From positions 1-16,508 of the forward strand of contig JADFLN010000025.1 in the NCBI GenBank assembly GCA_022564385.1: DNA of 16,508 nt. Direction: 5' to 3'. This DNA comes from Nitrososphaerota archaeon. GTDB taxonomy: Archaea; Thermoproteota; Nitrososphaeria; Nitrososphaerales; Nitrosopumilaceae. The position numbers and the translations under genes were made by a program. The notes under the pieces are model-generated. The model did not search any database, was not told where the DNA came from, and saw only the letters and a list, made by a program, of their open reading frames with translations. Shown here one piece after another: positions 1-6,681 of this stretch (positions are counted from its first letter, which is position 1; each line of letters begins with the position of its first letter).

Positions 1-436
1 CAGAGTCATGTGCACCATGATAACATCCTTCAAATTTTATTATTTTTTTCTTTTTTGTAAATCCACGAGCTAATCTAATTGCAGTCATGGTAGATTCACC
101 GCCAGTATTTACCAATCTTACTTTGTCAATTGATGGAAAATTTCCAATAATTAGTTTTGATAATTCTATTTCAGATTCAGTTGGAGTACAATAAAGAGTT
201 CCTTTCAAAAGTTGCTTTGAAACAGAATTTATGATCTCTTTTCTTCTATGTCCCAAAAGTAATGCACCATAGCCATTGCAAAAATCTATGTAACGATTAT
301 TGTCTTCATCCCAAATGTATGCACCATTAGATTTTTTTGTAAAGAATGGGTATGGTTCAAAATACCTAACAGGACTATTAACGCCTGAGGGAATTATTTT
401 TTTAGCAATATTAAATAATTTCTTGGAATTTGACAA
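1..436 (-). CDS. hemL: Glutamate-1-semialdehyde 2,1-aminomutase, N-terminal part (cut by window edge)
   Basis: This is the first ~145 residues of a PLP-dependent class III aminotransferase of the HemL type, which converts glutamate-1-semialdehyde to 5-aminolevulinate in the C5 pathway to tetrapyrroles (haem, cobamides). The N-terminus reads KLFNIAKKIIPSGVNSPVR, matching the family opening, followed by YIDFCNGYGALLLGH and NTGGESTMTAIRLARG, which corresponds to the PLP-phosphate-binding loop usually written NSGTEA. The catalytic lysine lies beyond the window. In this frame there is a TAA stop 12 bases upstream of a TTG codon at 436 and no ATG before the conserved start, so I place the start at TTG. 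The gene begins only 25 bases after the aquaporin stop on the same strand, so it may be read from the arsenic transcript or from its own weak AT-rich promoter. Family identity is confident; the start is moderately so. Confidence 0.9.
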   Translation of the reverse strand, partial: MSNSKKLFNIAKKIIPSGVNSPVRYFEPYPFFTKKSNGAYIWDEDNNRYIDFCNGYGALLLGHRRKEIINSVSKQLLKGTLYCTPTESEIELSKLIIGNFPSIDKVRLVNTGGESTMTAIRLARGFTKKKKIIKFEGCYHGAHDS

Positions 437-461
437 TATTTTGCTGTATTATGGGTCATTA

Positions 462-1145
462 TTATTCGTAATTTGAGGCTCTTTGCGCTTGGAATTTGTT
501 GCGAAAAAGAAATGCAGCAATTATTGTTCCAACAAATGGTGCTGTCAAATAAAGCCATAAATCACTTAATGACCCAGATAATAAAGCAGGTGCAAGTGCT
601 CTGGCAGGATTCATTGAAGCCCCCGAGATAAATGCCAAAAACAAAATATCTAAACCAACAATGCCTCCAATTGCAACACCACTAAATCCCCTCAAGCCTT
701 TTGTATAAACAACATAAAAGATCACCCCCATAAGCATTGCAGAAGCTAATACTTCAACAGGAAATATCAAAAATATTGGAAAGTCATAGTTTGGCATATT
801 TACACCAAGATTTGCCTGTTCTCCAACAAAACTCAGAATAAAAAAAGAACCTAAAAAGGCACCAATTATTTCTGCTGTAAAATAATATACAACTTGGATT
901 TTTGTAATGTGCCCAGTAATGTAATAACCGATAGTTACTGCTGGATTAAAATGAGCCAATGATATTTTTCCAAAAGCATACACACCAATGAGTAATGCAA
1001 TAAAAGGAGCAAGAGCTGCAAATGGAATTCCTAACTTACCATCAAATACTTCAGCATCATAAACAATTGAACCAGTAGCAAAAACTACAAGGAGGAATGT
1101 TCCAATCAATTCTACAATAAAAATCTGTAAATTTGAATAAACCAT
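462..1145 (-). CDS. MIP-family aquaporin, probable arsenite channel of the ars cassette
   Basis: This 227-residue membrane protein has six hydrophobic segments and both half-helix motifs of the major intrinsic protein family: NPA at residues 67-69 (HFNPAVT) and NPA at 179-181 (SMNPARALAP), with the conserved selectivity-filter arginine at 182. The residues after the second NPA (Ala, Ala) resemble aquaporins rather than glycerol facilitators, which carry Asp and Lys/Arg. By eye alignment, the TM5 filter position that is His in water-specific channels is Ile here, and the loop-E position is Ala, suggesting a wider pore. Its ATG overlaps the arsC stop (TAATG), so the two genes are translationally coupled, with arsR divergent upstream. 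The same context is known for AqpS of Sinorhizobium meliloti, where the channel replaces an arsenite pump. No ArsB or Acr3 gene is present here. The arsenite role is inferred from context. Confidence 0.9.
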   Translation of the reverse strand: MVYSNLQIFIVELIGTFLLVVFATGSIVYDAEVFDGKLGIPFAALAPFIALLIGVYAFGKISLAHFNPAVTIGYYITGHITKIQVVYYFTAEIIGAFLGSFFILSFVGEQANLGVNMPNYDFPIFLIFPVEVLASAMLMGVIFYVVYTKGLRGFSGVAIGGIVGLDILFLAFISGASMNPARALAPALLSGSLSDLWLYLTAPFVGTIIAAFLFRNKFQAQRASNYE

Positions 1146-1558
1146 TAATTGTATTCCTCAAGAGAATCAATCAGACTCATTACCTTAGTTTTAATTTGAT
1201 CACGAATTTTTCGTACTTCATCTATTGATTTTTCATTTGGATCAGAAATATTCCAATCAAGTACTTCTTTAACAAATAATGACGGATGAGATTCTTTGTC
1301 CATACACCCCATGTTGATAGTTTTAAATGAACTTTCAATCATGTGATTAGATAATAGTTTTGGCTGTTGATCATTAAGATCAATTCCAATCTCGTTCATA
1401 ACTTTAACAGATAATGGATTCAGTTGAAATGAAGGAGTTGTTCCAGCACTAATGACATTGAATTTTTTTGGTGCATGTTTTTTGAAAAATGCCTCAGCCA
1501 TTTGGCTCCGTCCAGCATTTTCTACGCACACAAATAGGATATTTGTAATGCGAGTCAT
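1145..1558 (-). CDS. arsC: Arsenate reductase, low-molecular-weight phosphatase type
   Basis: This 137-residue cytoplasmic protein has the LMW tyrosine phosphatase fold. The P-loop CX5R is C11-VENAG-R17, followed by SQMAEAFF, and the acidic loop DP (Asp106-Pro107) supplies the general acid. It would reduce arsenate to arsenite, with C11 as nucleophile and C85 (MGCMD) as resolving cysteine. Thioredoxin-coupled enzymes such as S. aureus pI258 ArsC use three cysteines, and many relatives carry MGCGDxCP. Here the following Cys is replaced (MGCMDKESHP), so only two cysteines exist in the whole protein. This may mean that C85 is released by an external thiol or thioredoxin directly, or that the protein is a phosphatase. 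The neighbouring arsR and aquaporin favour arsenate reductase. A TATA element centred 25 bases upstream of the ATG suggests a leaderless mRNA. Confidence 0.9.
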   Translation of the reverse strand: MTRITNILFVCVENAGRSQMAEAFFKKHAPKKFNVISAGTTPSFQLNPLSVKVMNEIGIDLNDQQPKLLSNHMIESSFKTINMGCMDKESHPSLFVKEVLDWNISDPNEKSIDEVRKIRDQIKTKVMSLIDSLEEYN

Positions 1559-1559
1559 T

Positions 1560-1599
1560 AAATTAATATAAATATTAGTTTATATAAATTTAGGTTGAT
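1560..1599. promoter_or_regulatory. Divergent arsC/arsR promoters with candidate ArsR operator
   Basis: The 41 bases between the two start codons contain two TATA-like elements. TTTATATAAA at 1579-1588 is centred about 25 bases from the arsC ATG (1558), and TATAAAT at 1567-1573 is about 30 bases from the arsR ATG (1600). Each promoter therefore lies on the far side of the other. A perfect inverted repeat ATATAAA-N6-TTTATAT spans 1566-1585, and its arms overlap both TATA elements. An ArsR dimer bound there would block TBP at both promoters. The operator role is inference, and two TATA boxes facing each other can produce such symmetry by chance. Confidence 0.6.
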
Positions 1600-1899
1600 A
1601 TGAATGGAATTAGTCTTTTAAAATGCATATGTGATGAAACAAGATTTGAAATTTTAGAATTATTACAGAAAAACAAGGAACTCTGCGTAAATGATTTTGT
1701 TAAGAAATTAAAAAAAGGTCAACCACTAGTATCACATCATCTAAAGACATTAAAAAAATGTGGAATTGTCAAATCAAGAGATGAAGGAAAAAAGGCTATG
1801 TATACAATTTCAAACAATCAATTATCAGAACTAATATCAAATGTCACAAAGACAAGCAAGGAAATTCCCGTTCTGTGCTCTGAGAACGCTTGTTGTTAA
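1600..1899 (+). CDS. arsR: ArsR-family As(III)-responsive repressor
   Basis: This 99-residue winged-helix protein has the recognition helix QPLVSHHLKTLKKCGIV (residues 41-57) and a wing RDEGKKAMYTI (60-70), both typical of ArsR/SmtB regulators. It should repress the divergent arsC-aquaporin genes and itself until As(III) binds. The classical metal-site motif ELCVCD is reduced here to ELCVND (C29 only), so the plasmid R773-type Cys triad is absent. Other cysteines are C9, C11, C54 and a C-terminal cluster C93, C98, C99. The C-terminal arrangement resembles the alternative As(III) site described for Acidithiobacillus ferrooxidans and Corynebacterium ArsR. The stop overlaps the stop of the convergent sbtB by four bases (1896-1899). 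Confidence 0.92.
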   Translation: MNGISLLKCICDETRFEILELLQKNKELCVNDFVKKLKKGQPLVSHHLKTLKKCGIVKSRDEGKKAMYTISNNQLSELISNVTKTSKEIPVLCSENACC

Positions 1900-2210
1900 A
1901 ATTTTTCAGTTCTTACTACGCCAACATCGCTTACATAAAGCACTAAAGCAAAATTGGCAAACATTGTTCTTGAGATCTCCTCGACAATTTCAGATAATTT
2001 ATCTTCTCTCATAATTACTTCAACTTTGACATTTTTTTCATTTTTGAAGCCTTGACCACGTAAACCACGTGCTCCATTTCCTTCCACTTCATAAGTTGTG
2101 TATCCTGTAATGTTATGTTTTTTTAAAATTTCAATGATATTTTTTTGTGCAAGAATTTCACATGTGACAGTCAGTAGTTTTACTTTATAGAGTTTCATAT
2201 CTAATTCCAT
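1896..2210 (-). CDS. sbtB: P-II-like signalling protein SbtB, partner of the bicarbonate transporter
   Basis: This is a 104-residue (or 100-residue) protein of the P-II/SbtB ferredoxin-like fold. It has a first strand KLYKVKLLTVTCEIL, a T-loop region YEVEGNGARGLRGQGFKNEK, then VKVEVIM and an EIVEEI helix. The GxGxRxxRxxG pattern matches the SbtB T-loop. In cyanobacteria SbtB binds adenyl nucleotides, including cAMP and AMP, and gates SbtA. The protein ends at DVGVVRTEKF and lacks the C-terminal CGPEGC R-loop of cyanobacterial SbtB, so disulfide control of that kind is absent. Two starts are possible: ATG at 2210, overlapping the sbtA stop, or ATG at 2198, two bases after that stop, giving MKLYKVK. 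The second fits the usual family N-terminus better. It directly follows sbtA on the same strand. Confidence 0.82.
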   Translation of the reverse strand: MELDMKLYKVKLLTVTCEILAQKNIIEILKKHNITGYTTYEVEGNGARGLRGQGFKNEKNVKVEVIMREDKLSEIVEEISRTMFANFALVLYVSDVGVVRTEKF

Positions 2211-3280
2211 GGGATATAATTGAATAAGTCTATCGATCCTTCAACATCATGTACAATAGATGAGACAATAAACATGATTGGCAGTAAGATAATAATGTTG
2301 TAAGGAAATGTAATACCTAATGCAGATGTAATGTAAAGGCTTGGTTTTGCTTCAGGTATTGCATGACGTAATATTGCAGGTGCTGCAATAAATGATGCAC
2401 TAGCTAAAAGTAATCCAAATAAAACTGCACCACCTAAACTCAATCCTATTATGGTTGCAACTAAAACACCTATAATTCCATTAAATGTAGGCATGATTAC
2501 AGCAAATGCAATAAGAAAAGCACCCACTTTTTTAAGATCACCCAACCTTTGACCAGCAATAATTCCCATCTCAATCATAAAAATAACTATAGCTCCTGTA
2601 AACATTTCATCAAATACAATTTTGATTGAGCTAAAACCTTCCTCACCAATGATGTAACCTATTACAATGCATCCAAGCAAAATAACTATTGCTTTACCAG
2701 TAATTGATTCATGTAATATCTGAGAAAGTTTTGTCTTGGTTTCCTGTATTCCAATTTCAATATCAGATACATCATCATTTGTGAAAGACTGTTTTTTTGC
2801 ACGAATTTGTTTTGCGACTGCCATGTTTGTCAAAAATATTGCCATGATAAATGAGATTGGTTCTAAAACTGCCAGAATAGCTGCAAGATATCCCTCGGAT
2901 GTAACACCTTGATTCTTGAGAAAAGACAAACCAACAGAAAAAGTTACAGCCCCTACTGCACCATAAGTTGATGCTAATGCATAAGAATCAAAGAGATTGA
3001 ATTTTCCTAGTCTTCGTAGAATTTGATAATGATTCAAAGTGAATAAAAGTGAAATACCAATTGCGACTAACATAGGAATTAGCATATTCTCAAATCCAGC
3101 ATTTCTCATCTCTATGCCTCCATGAAGTCCAATTGCCGCAAGAAGATAAATTGGTAAAAATTCTGAAATTGCTTCAGGTATTTTTAAATCAGATTTTATT
3201 CTGGCAGCAATAATTCCAAACAGAAAGAATAGAATTATTGGAGTAAGAAGATTTGATTGTATTAATTGTAAAATTTCCAT
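2201..3280 (-). CDS. sbtA: Sodium-dependent bicarbonate transporter, SbtA family
   Basis: This 359-residue integral membrane protein has about ten hydrophobic segments in two halves, split by a hydrophilic cytoplasmic stretch (about residues 158-188, KQIRAKKQSFTNDDVSD...). The N-terminal half shows the family signature: IPEAISEFLPIYLLAAIGLHGG (compare IPDAIYKFIVFMLLMKVGLSGG in SbtA) and TYGAVGAVTFSVGLSFL in place of GAVSGSTLAAAL. SbtA imports HCO3- with Na+. In an ammonia-oxidising archaeon this would feed the bicarbonate-using acetyl-CoA/propionyl-CoA carboxylase of the hydroxypropionate/hydroxybutyrate cycle (pathway role inferred). The adjoining SbtB-like gene supports the identification. 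The start is ATG at 3280. I see no clear TATA at leaderless distance, only a T-rich tract upstream. Confidence 0.87.
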   Translation of the reverse strand: MEILQLIQSNLLTPIILFFLFGIIAARIKSDLKIPEAISEFLPIYLLAAIGLHGGIEMRNAGFENMLIPMLVAIGISLLFTLNHYQILRRLGKFNLFDSYALASTYGAVGAVTFSVGLSFLKNQGVTSEGYLAAILAVLEPISFIMAIFLTNMAVAKQIRAKKQSFTNDDVSDIEIGIQETKTKLSQILHESITGKAIVILLGCIVIGYIIGEEGFSSIKIVFDEMFTGAIVIFMIEMGIIAGQRLGDLKKVGAFLIAFAVIMPTFNGIIGVLVATIIGLSLGGAVLFGLLLASASFIAAPAILRHAIPEAKPSLYITSALGITFPYNIIILLPIMFIVSSIVHDVEGSIDLFNYIPWN

Positions 3281-3291
3281 TTGAATATTTC

Positions 3292-3300
3292 AAAAAAAAA
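3292..3300 (-). terminator. T9 tract downstream of the phosphate transporter gene
   Basis: An uninterrupted A9 on the plus strand reads as T9 on the minus strand, 34 bases after the pit stop and 11 bases before the sbtA start. Archaeal termination uses such oligo-T runs, so this may end the DUF47-pit transcript. It could equally be part of the sbtA upstream region. Confidence 0.4.
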
Positions 3301-3334
3301 TTGCTGAAATAAAAATCAAGACGTTATTCCAAAA

Positions 3335-4321
3335 TTAGACAAACAGGTAAATCAAATAGGTAAATCCAATTCCAAGTCCAGCACTACCAGGAATTGTAAT
3401 AATCCATGCAAAGACGATTTGCCTCCCTACATTCCAACGTACCGCACGTTTTCTACGTGCAGCACCAGCACCCATGATAGTACCAGTAATGGCATGAGTT
3501 GTACTTGCAGGAATGCCAAGAACAGCAAAAACTGCCAACATCATTCCACCTGCAGTTTCTGCTGCAAATCCCTGATATGGTTTGAGTTTTACAATTTTTA
3601 CACCAAGTGTTTTAATGACTTTGTATCCACCAAAGAAGGTACCTAGCCCCATTGCAGTAGCTGCTGCAAAGATTACCCATAGAGGCATTTCAAGTTCAGG
3701 GATCATTCCAGATGCAAACAAAATTAGAACGATAATTCCCATAGTTTTTTGTCCATCATTTGCTCCATGAGTTAGAGCAAACCAAGCTGAAGAAATTATT
3801 TGTAACCTGCCAAAAGTTTTGTTTACAACTGCAGGTCTACGATTAGCAAATATTGTAATTATTAATCCTGTCAGTAAAAAACCAAAAATCAGTCCACCAA
3901 TTGGTGCAATAACAATTCCTGCAAAAATTTTACTCAGACCACCAAAAACTAATGTTTCAAATCCCAACCCTGCAATACCTGCACCCATTATTCCACCAAC
4001 TAATGAATGACTGTTAGAAATTGGCAACCCAAAATATGTACACAGTACACTCCAGCTGATTGCACCTGCCAAGCCACCAATAATCATATAAACTGTAACG
4101 TCATCTGGATTCACAATTCCTTTTGCAATAGTTGTAGCAACTGCTACGCCAAAAATAAAAGGTCCTATAAAATTTGCAATTGCAGACATAGTTACTGCAT
4201 GAATTGGTTTTAGAACACGTGTTCCAATAACTGTAGCAATAGAATTTGCTGAATCATTAAATCCATTTACAAAATCAAAGATTAATGCAACAATTATTGC
4301 TGCTATTGCTATTTCAATCAT
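3335..4321 (-). CDS. pit: PiT-family inorganic phosphate transporter
   Basis: This 328-residue polytopic membrane protein has the PiT signature twice. The N-terminal copy is DFVNGFNDSANSIATVIGTR (about residues 16-35), and the second half carries ALTHGANDGQKTMGII followed by GIPASTTHAITGTIMGAG, echoing the first-half PISNSHSLVGGIMGAG. This internal repetition is diagnostic of the low-affinity phosphate/cation symporter family. It is much shorter than E. coli PitA (~500 residues) and represents the compact archaeal/bacterial form. PiT systems move phosphate, often as a metal-phosphate complex, and cannot exclude arsenate, which gives the nearby arsenic cassette a possible rationale. It lies 9 bases after the DUF47 gene, so the two form one transcript. 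Confidence 0.94.
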   Translation of the reverse strand: MIEIAIAAIIVALIFDFVNGFNDSANSIATVIGTRVLKPIHAVTMSAIANFIGPFIFGVAVATTIAKGIVNPDDVTVYMIIGGLAGAISWSVLCTYFGLPISNSHSLVGGIMGAGIAGLGFETLVFGGLSKIFAGIVIAPIGGLIFGFLLTGLIITIFANRRPAVVNKTFGRLQIISSAWFALTHGANDGQKTMGIIVLILFASGMIPELEMPLWVIFAAATAMGLGTFFGGYKVIKTLGVKIVKLKPYQGFAAETAGGMMLAVFAVLGIPASTTHAITGTIMGAGAARRKRAVRWNVGRQIVFAWIITIPGSAGLGIGFTYLIYLFV

Positions 4322-4330
4322 AGAGCCATC

Positions 4331-4963
4331 TTAAGTATATTTCAGAACAATATCTTCAATGACATCTGCAACATCCACACATCTGTCTGATGCAGTCTCC
4401 ATTGTCTCATAGATATCTTTTAGTTTAATGATTTTGATTGCATCATCGCTCTCAAATAGCTCTTTGATTGCTTCTCTATACAGATCATCGACAACATGTT
4501 CAATCTTACCAGTATTTCTACAATGTTCAATCATATCTTTAGGATTTTTGATGTGTTTTAGATTTGAAATCATATACTCTACTTCTTTTGTTGCGTTGAC
4601 TAGTTCCTGAGCCATTTGTTCACAGTATGGAGGAGGAGGAGTAGTGATTTTGTAGCTGTATATTCTTGCAGCAATACCATCCATAAAATCAATTACATCA
4701 TCTATTTTTGATGCAATTCTTTGCATGTCCTCACGATCTAAGGGAGTGATGAATGTCTTGTTTAGTTCTGTAAATATGTCATGTGTTAAAATATCTGCTT
4801 CAGTTTCAAGTTTATGGATTTTTGCCGTATGTTCAGTATTATTAAGATCTGAGAATAAAACAACTACAGCTTCAGATGTTTCAACTGCTTTTTTTGCTAA
4901 ATTATCAAGAATTGTTAAGAGTTCTTTTTCATTAGATTTTATCCAAGATAGCCACATTCCCAT
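4331..4963 (-). CDS. DUF47 (PhoU-like) accessory protein of the phosphate transporter
   Basis: This 210-residue, almost entirely helical soluble protein belongs to the DUF47/PhoU-related family. Diagnostic segments are IHKLETEADILTHDIFTELNKTFITPLDREDM (about 47-79), then ASKIDDVIDFMDGIAAR, and a C-terminal ETMETASDRCVDVADVIEDIVLK. The E/D-rich motifs (ETEAD, DDVIDFMD, ASDRCVDVAD) match the metal-cluster positions of PhoU-like three-helix bundles. Family members sit beside pit genes and are thought to modulate transport; the same arrangement here (DUF47 first, pit 9 bases later) supports that job. The start is ATG at 4963; a second ATG two codons later (MWLSW) is possible. A TATA-like CTATATAG (5018-5025) lies upstream. 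Confidence 0.9.
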   Translation of the reverse strand: MGMWLSWIKSNEKELLTILDNLAKKAVETSEAVVVLFSDLNNTEHTAKIHKLETEADILTHDIFTELNKTFITPLDREDMQRIASKIDDVIDFMDGIAARIYSYKITTPPPPYCEQMAQELVNATKEVEYMISNLKHIKNPKDMIEHCRNTGKIEHVVDDLYREAIKELFESDDAIKIIKLKDIYETMETASDRCVDVADVIEDIVLKYT

Positions 4964-5017
4964 AATTATTCAAATGGGAATATAGAATTAAGGTTATTGA
5001 ACATAAAGTCTATTGTA

Positions 5018-5025
5018 CTATATAG
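5018..5025 (-). promoter_or_regulatory. Probable TATA element for the DUF47-pit operon
   Basis: CTATATAG is centred about 58 bases upstream of the DUF47 start, inside the 69-base gap after the NHL/RTX gene. With archaeal spacing of ~25 bases it would give a leader of ~30 nucleotides. A weaker AT element (ATTCTATATT, about 4977-4986) lies nearer, so the assignment is tentative. Confidence 0.4.
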
Positions 5026-5032
5026 AAACAGT

Positions 5033-6613
5033 TTATCCTTCACAATTTAACAGCAAATCATTTTGTGAGCCAGTTGTAGAATAGCATCTATCAGTACCAT
5101 CACCACCATCAATATTATCAGAGCCAGAATTACCATAAATGAGATCATTACCTGATTGACCTTTTAGAATATCATTACCAGAATTTCCTTTAATTGTATC
5201 ATCACCGTCACCTCCAGAAATTATATCATCACCAAAACCACCAAATATGCAATCATTTCCTTTACCGCCGAAAATGATATCATTTCCTGCCAATCCAAAA
5301 ATTAGATCATCGCCATCTGTACCTTGAATTACATCATCTCCCTGAGTTCCCGTAATTAGATTATAATCTGAATAGAAATTTCCACAAGTCTTGACAGTAA
5401 TTGTTTGTGATGTATTAGAATTATATCCAGAATTATCAAAGGCTACCCAAATAATTGTAGTTACACCTATACGAAATACATCAGGAGCACTGTTGATAAT
5501 TACTTTGATTCCACTTTCATCTGTTGCAGTAGCCTCACCATACAAAACAGCAGTTAGCATATCTTCAGCCTCAACTTCCAATGAAGGTGGAGCAATAATT
5601 ATCGGGTTAGTTTGATCTGGTAAGAGATCTTCAACTATTTCATCAGGAATCTCAACAGAATCAGCAATTACAGGTTTTTCATAAAATGTTGTTTCAAAAG
5701 ATTTGATTTTGTGATTTGCAGAATCTACAACGAGTAATTCACCATTAATTCCAATTGCTATATCAGTGATATAATTAAATGAGTTTGAATATGGTCCTAG
5801 TTTATCAAATACGTTTAGTTTCAAATCAGAATTTTGAGACAAATGTAAAATTCTATCATTGGCAGAATTTACAATAAACATCTTACCTGTAGGATCAACA
5901 GTTATTGCTTCAGGAGAAAAAATGTAGTTTGAAGAATGAAATGGAAATGATTGAATTAATTCCCCATTGGGAGAAAATTTTTCAATCTTACTGTTTCCCC
6001 TATCAGCGACATACACATTTCCATCTACATCAATGTCAATTCCAATAATAGTAAGAAACTGACCGTCCCCAAGTCCACTCGAACCAAATGACATGATAAA
6101 TTCCCCATCAGTAGAAAATGTTTGAATTCTTTGATTACCAGTATCAACCACAAATACAGTTCCATTGTTTACAGCTATTCCGTTTGGAAAGAGAAATTGG
6201 CCATCATAGCTTCCTTTTTGTCCCCATTCTGTAACAAATTCTCCATCAAGTGAAAATTTTTGAATTCTATTTAGATCACGGTCTGCAACATAAACAGAGT
6301 CATCATACACTGCAATTCCGGATGGATAATGAAATTCTCCAGATTGTTTTCCACTTTTGCCCCATTCAGTAATGTATTCGCCGTTACTTGAAAATTTCTG
6401 AACACGTTTGTTTCCTAAATCACTAACATAGATGCTGCCATCATCACCCACTGCAATAAATTGAGGATGTGAAAAATTTCCAGGACCGGTAATTCCAAAT
6501 GAGCCCCATTCAGAGATATAATCATAATCACCTAATCCAAAGGAACTCTGTGCAAAAGAATTAGCTAATAGTAATACAGAAAACATCATTACTGCAAGAG
6601 ATAATTTCAACAA
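5033..6613 (-). CDS. Secreted NHL beta-propeller protein with HYR-like domain and RTX calcium repeats
   Basis: This 526-residue exported protein has an N-terminal signal peptide (LKLSLAVMMFSVLLLANSFAQ). Six NHL repeats follow (about residues 45-315), each with the xPxGIAVxxxGxVYVADxGNxRIQKFS pattern, enough for a six-bladed propeller. Next comes an immunoglobulin-like HYR segment (about 334-410: NPIIIAPPSLEVEAED...TATDESG...VTTIIWVAFDNSG). The C-terminus (about 422-511) holds ten 9-residue GGxGxDxIx repeats, the RTX calcium beta-roll, and ends LLNCEG. The only starts are TTG codons at 6613 and 6610; the nearest in-frame ATG (6589) would remove the charged n-region of the signal peptide. AATATTA at 6636-6642 sits 26 bases before 6613. 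It probably acts at the cell surface in Ca2+-dependent binding; the ligand is unknown. Export looks like Sec, not type I secretion. Confidence 0.88.
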   Translation of the reverse strand: MLKLSLAVMMFSVLLLANSFAQSSFGLGDYDYISEWGSFGITGPGNFSHPQFIAVGDDGSIYVSDLGNKRVQKFSSNGEYITEWGKSGKQSGEFHYPSGIAVYDDSVYVADRDLNRIQKFSLDGEFVTEWGQKGSYDGQFLFPNGIAVNNGTVFVVDTGNQRIQTFSTDGEFIMSFGSSGLGDGQFLTIIGIDIDVDGNVYVADRGNSKIEKFSPNGELIQSFPFHSSNYIFSPEAITVDPTGKMFIVNSANDRILHLSQNSDLKLNVFDKLGPYSNSFNYITDIAIGINGELLVVDSANHKIKSFETTFYEKPVIADSVEIPDEIVEDLLPDQTNPIIIAPPSLEVEAEDMLTAVLYGEATATDESGIKVIINSAPDVFRIGVTTIIWVAFDNSGYNSNTSQTITVKTCGNFYSDYNLITGTQGDDVIQGTDGDDLIFGLAGNDIIFGGKGNDCIFGGFGDDIISGGDGDDTIKGNSGNDILKGQSGNDLIYGNSGSDNIDGGDGTDRCYSTTGSQNDLLLNCEG

Positions 6614-6681
6614 ATCATATTGACTGAATTATAGGAATATTACCATAGTTAGCAAATCTAACAATTTTTGTCAACTTTATG

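Noticed and set aside
3419..4213. Open frames on the plus strand opposite the phosphate transporter gene
   Set aside because: They are antisense shadows of a strong PiT gene, are rich in Pro/Ser/Thr/Cys from complementary codons, overlap one another and resemble no family.
5033..5320. Repetitive GGxGxD-coding DNA taken as a CRISPR or satellite array
   Set aside because: The periodicity is 27 bases in frame and the DNA is only loosely conserved; it is explained by RTX nonapeptides in the protein.
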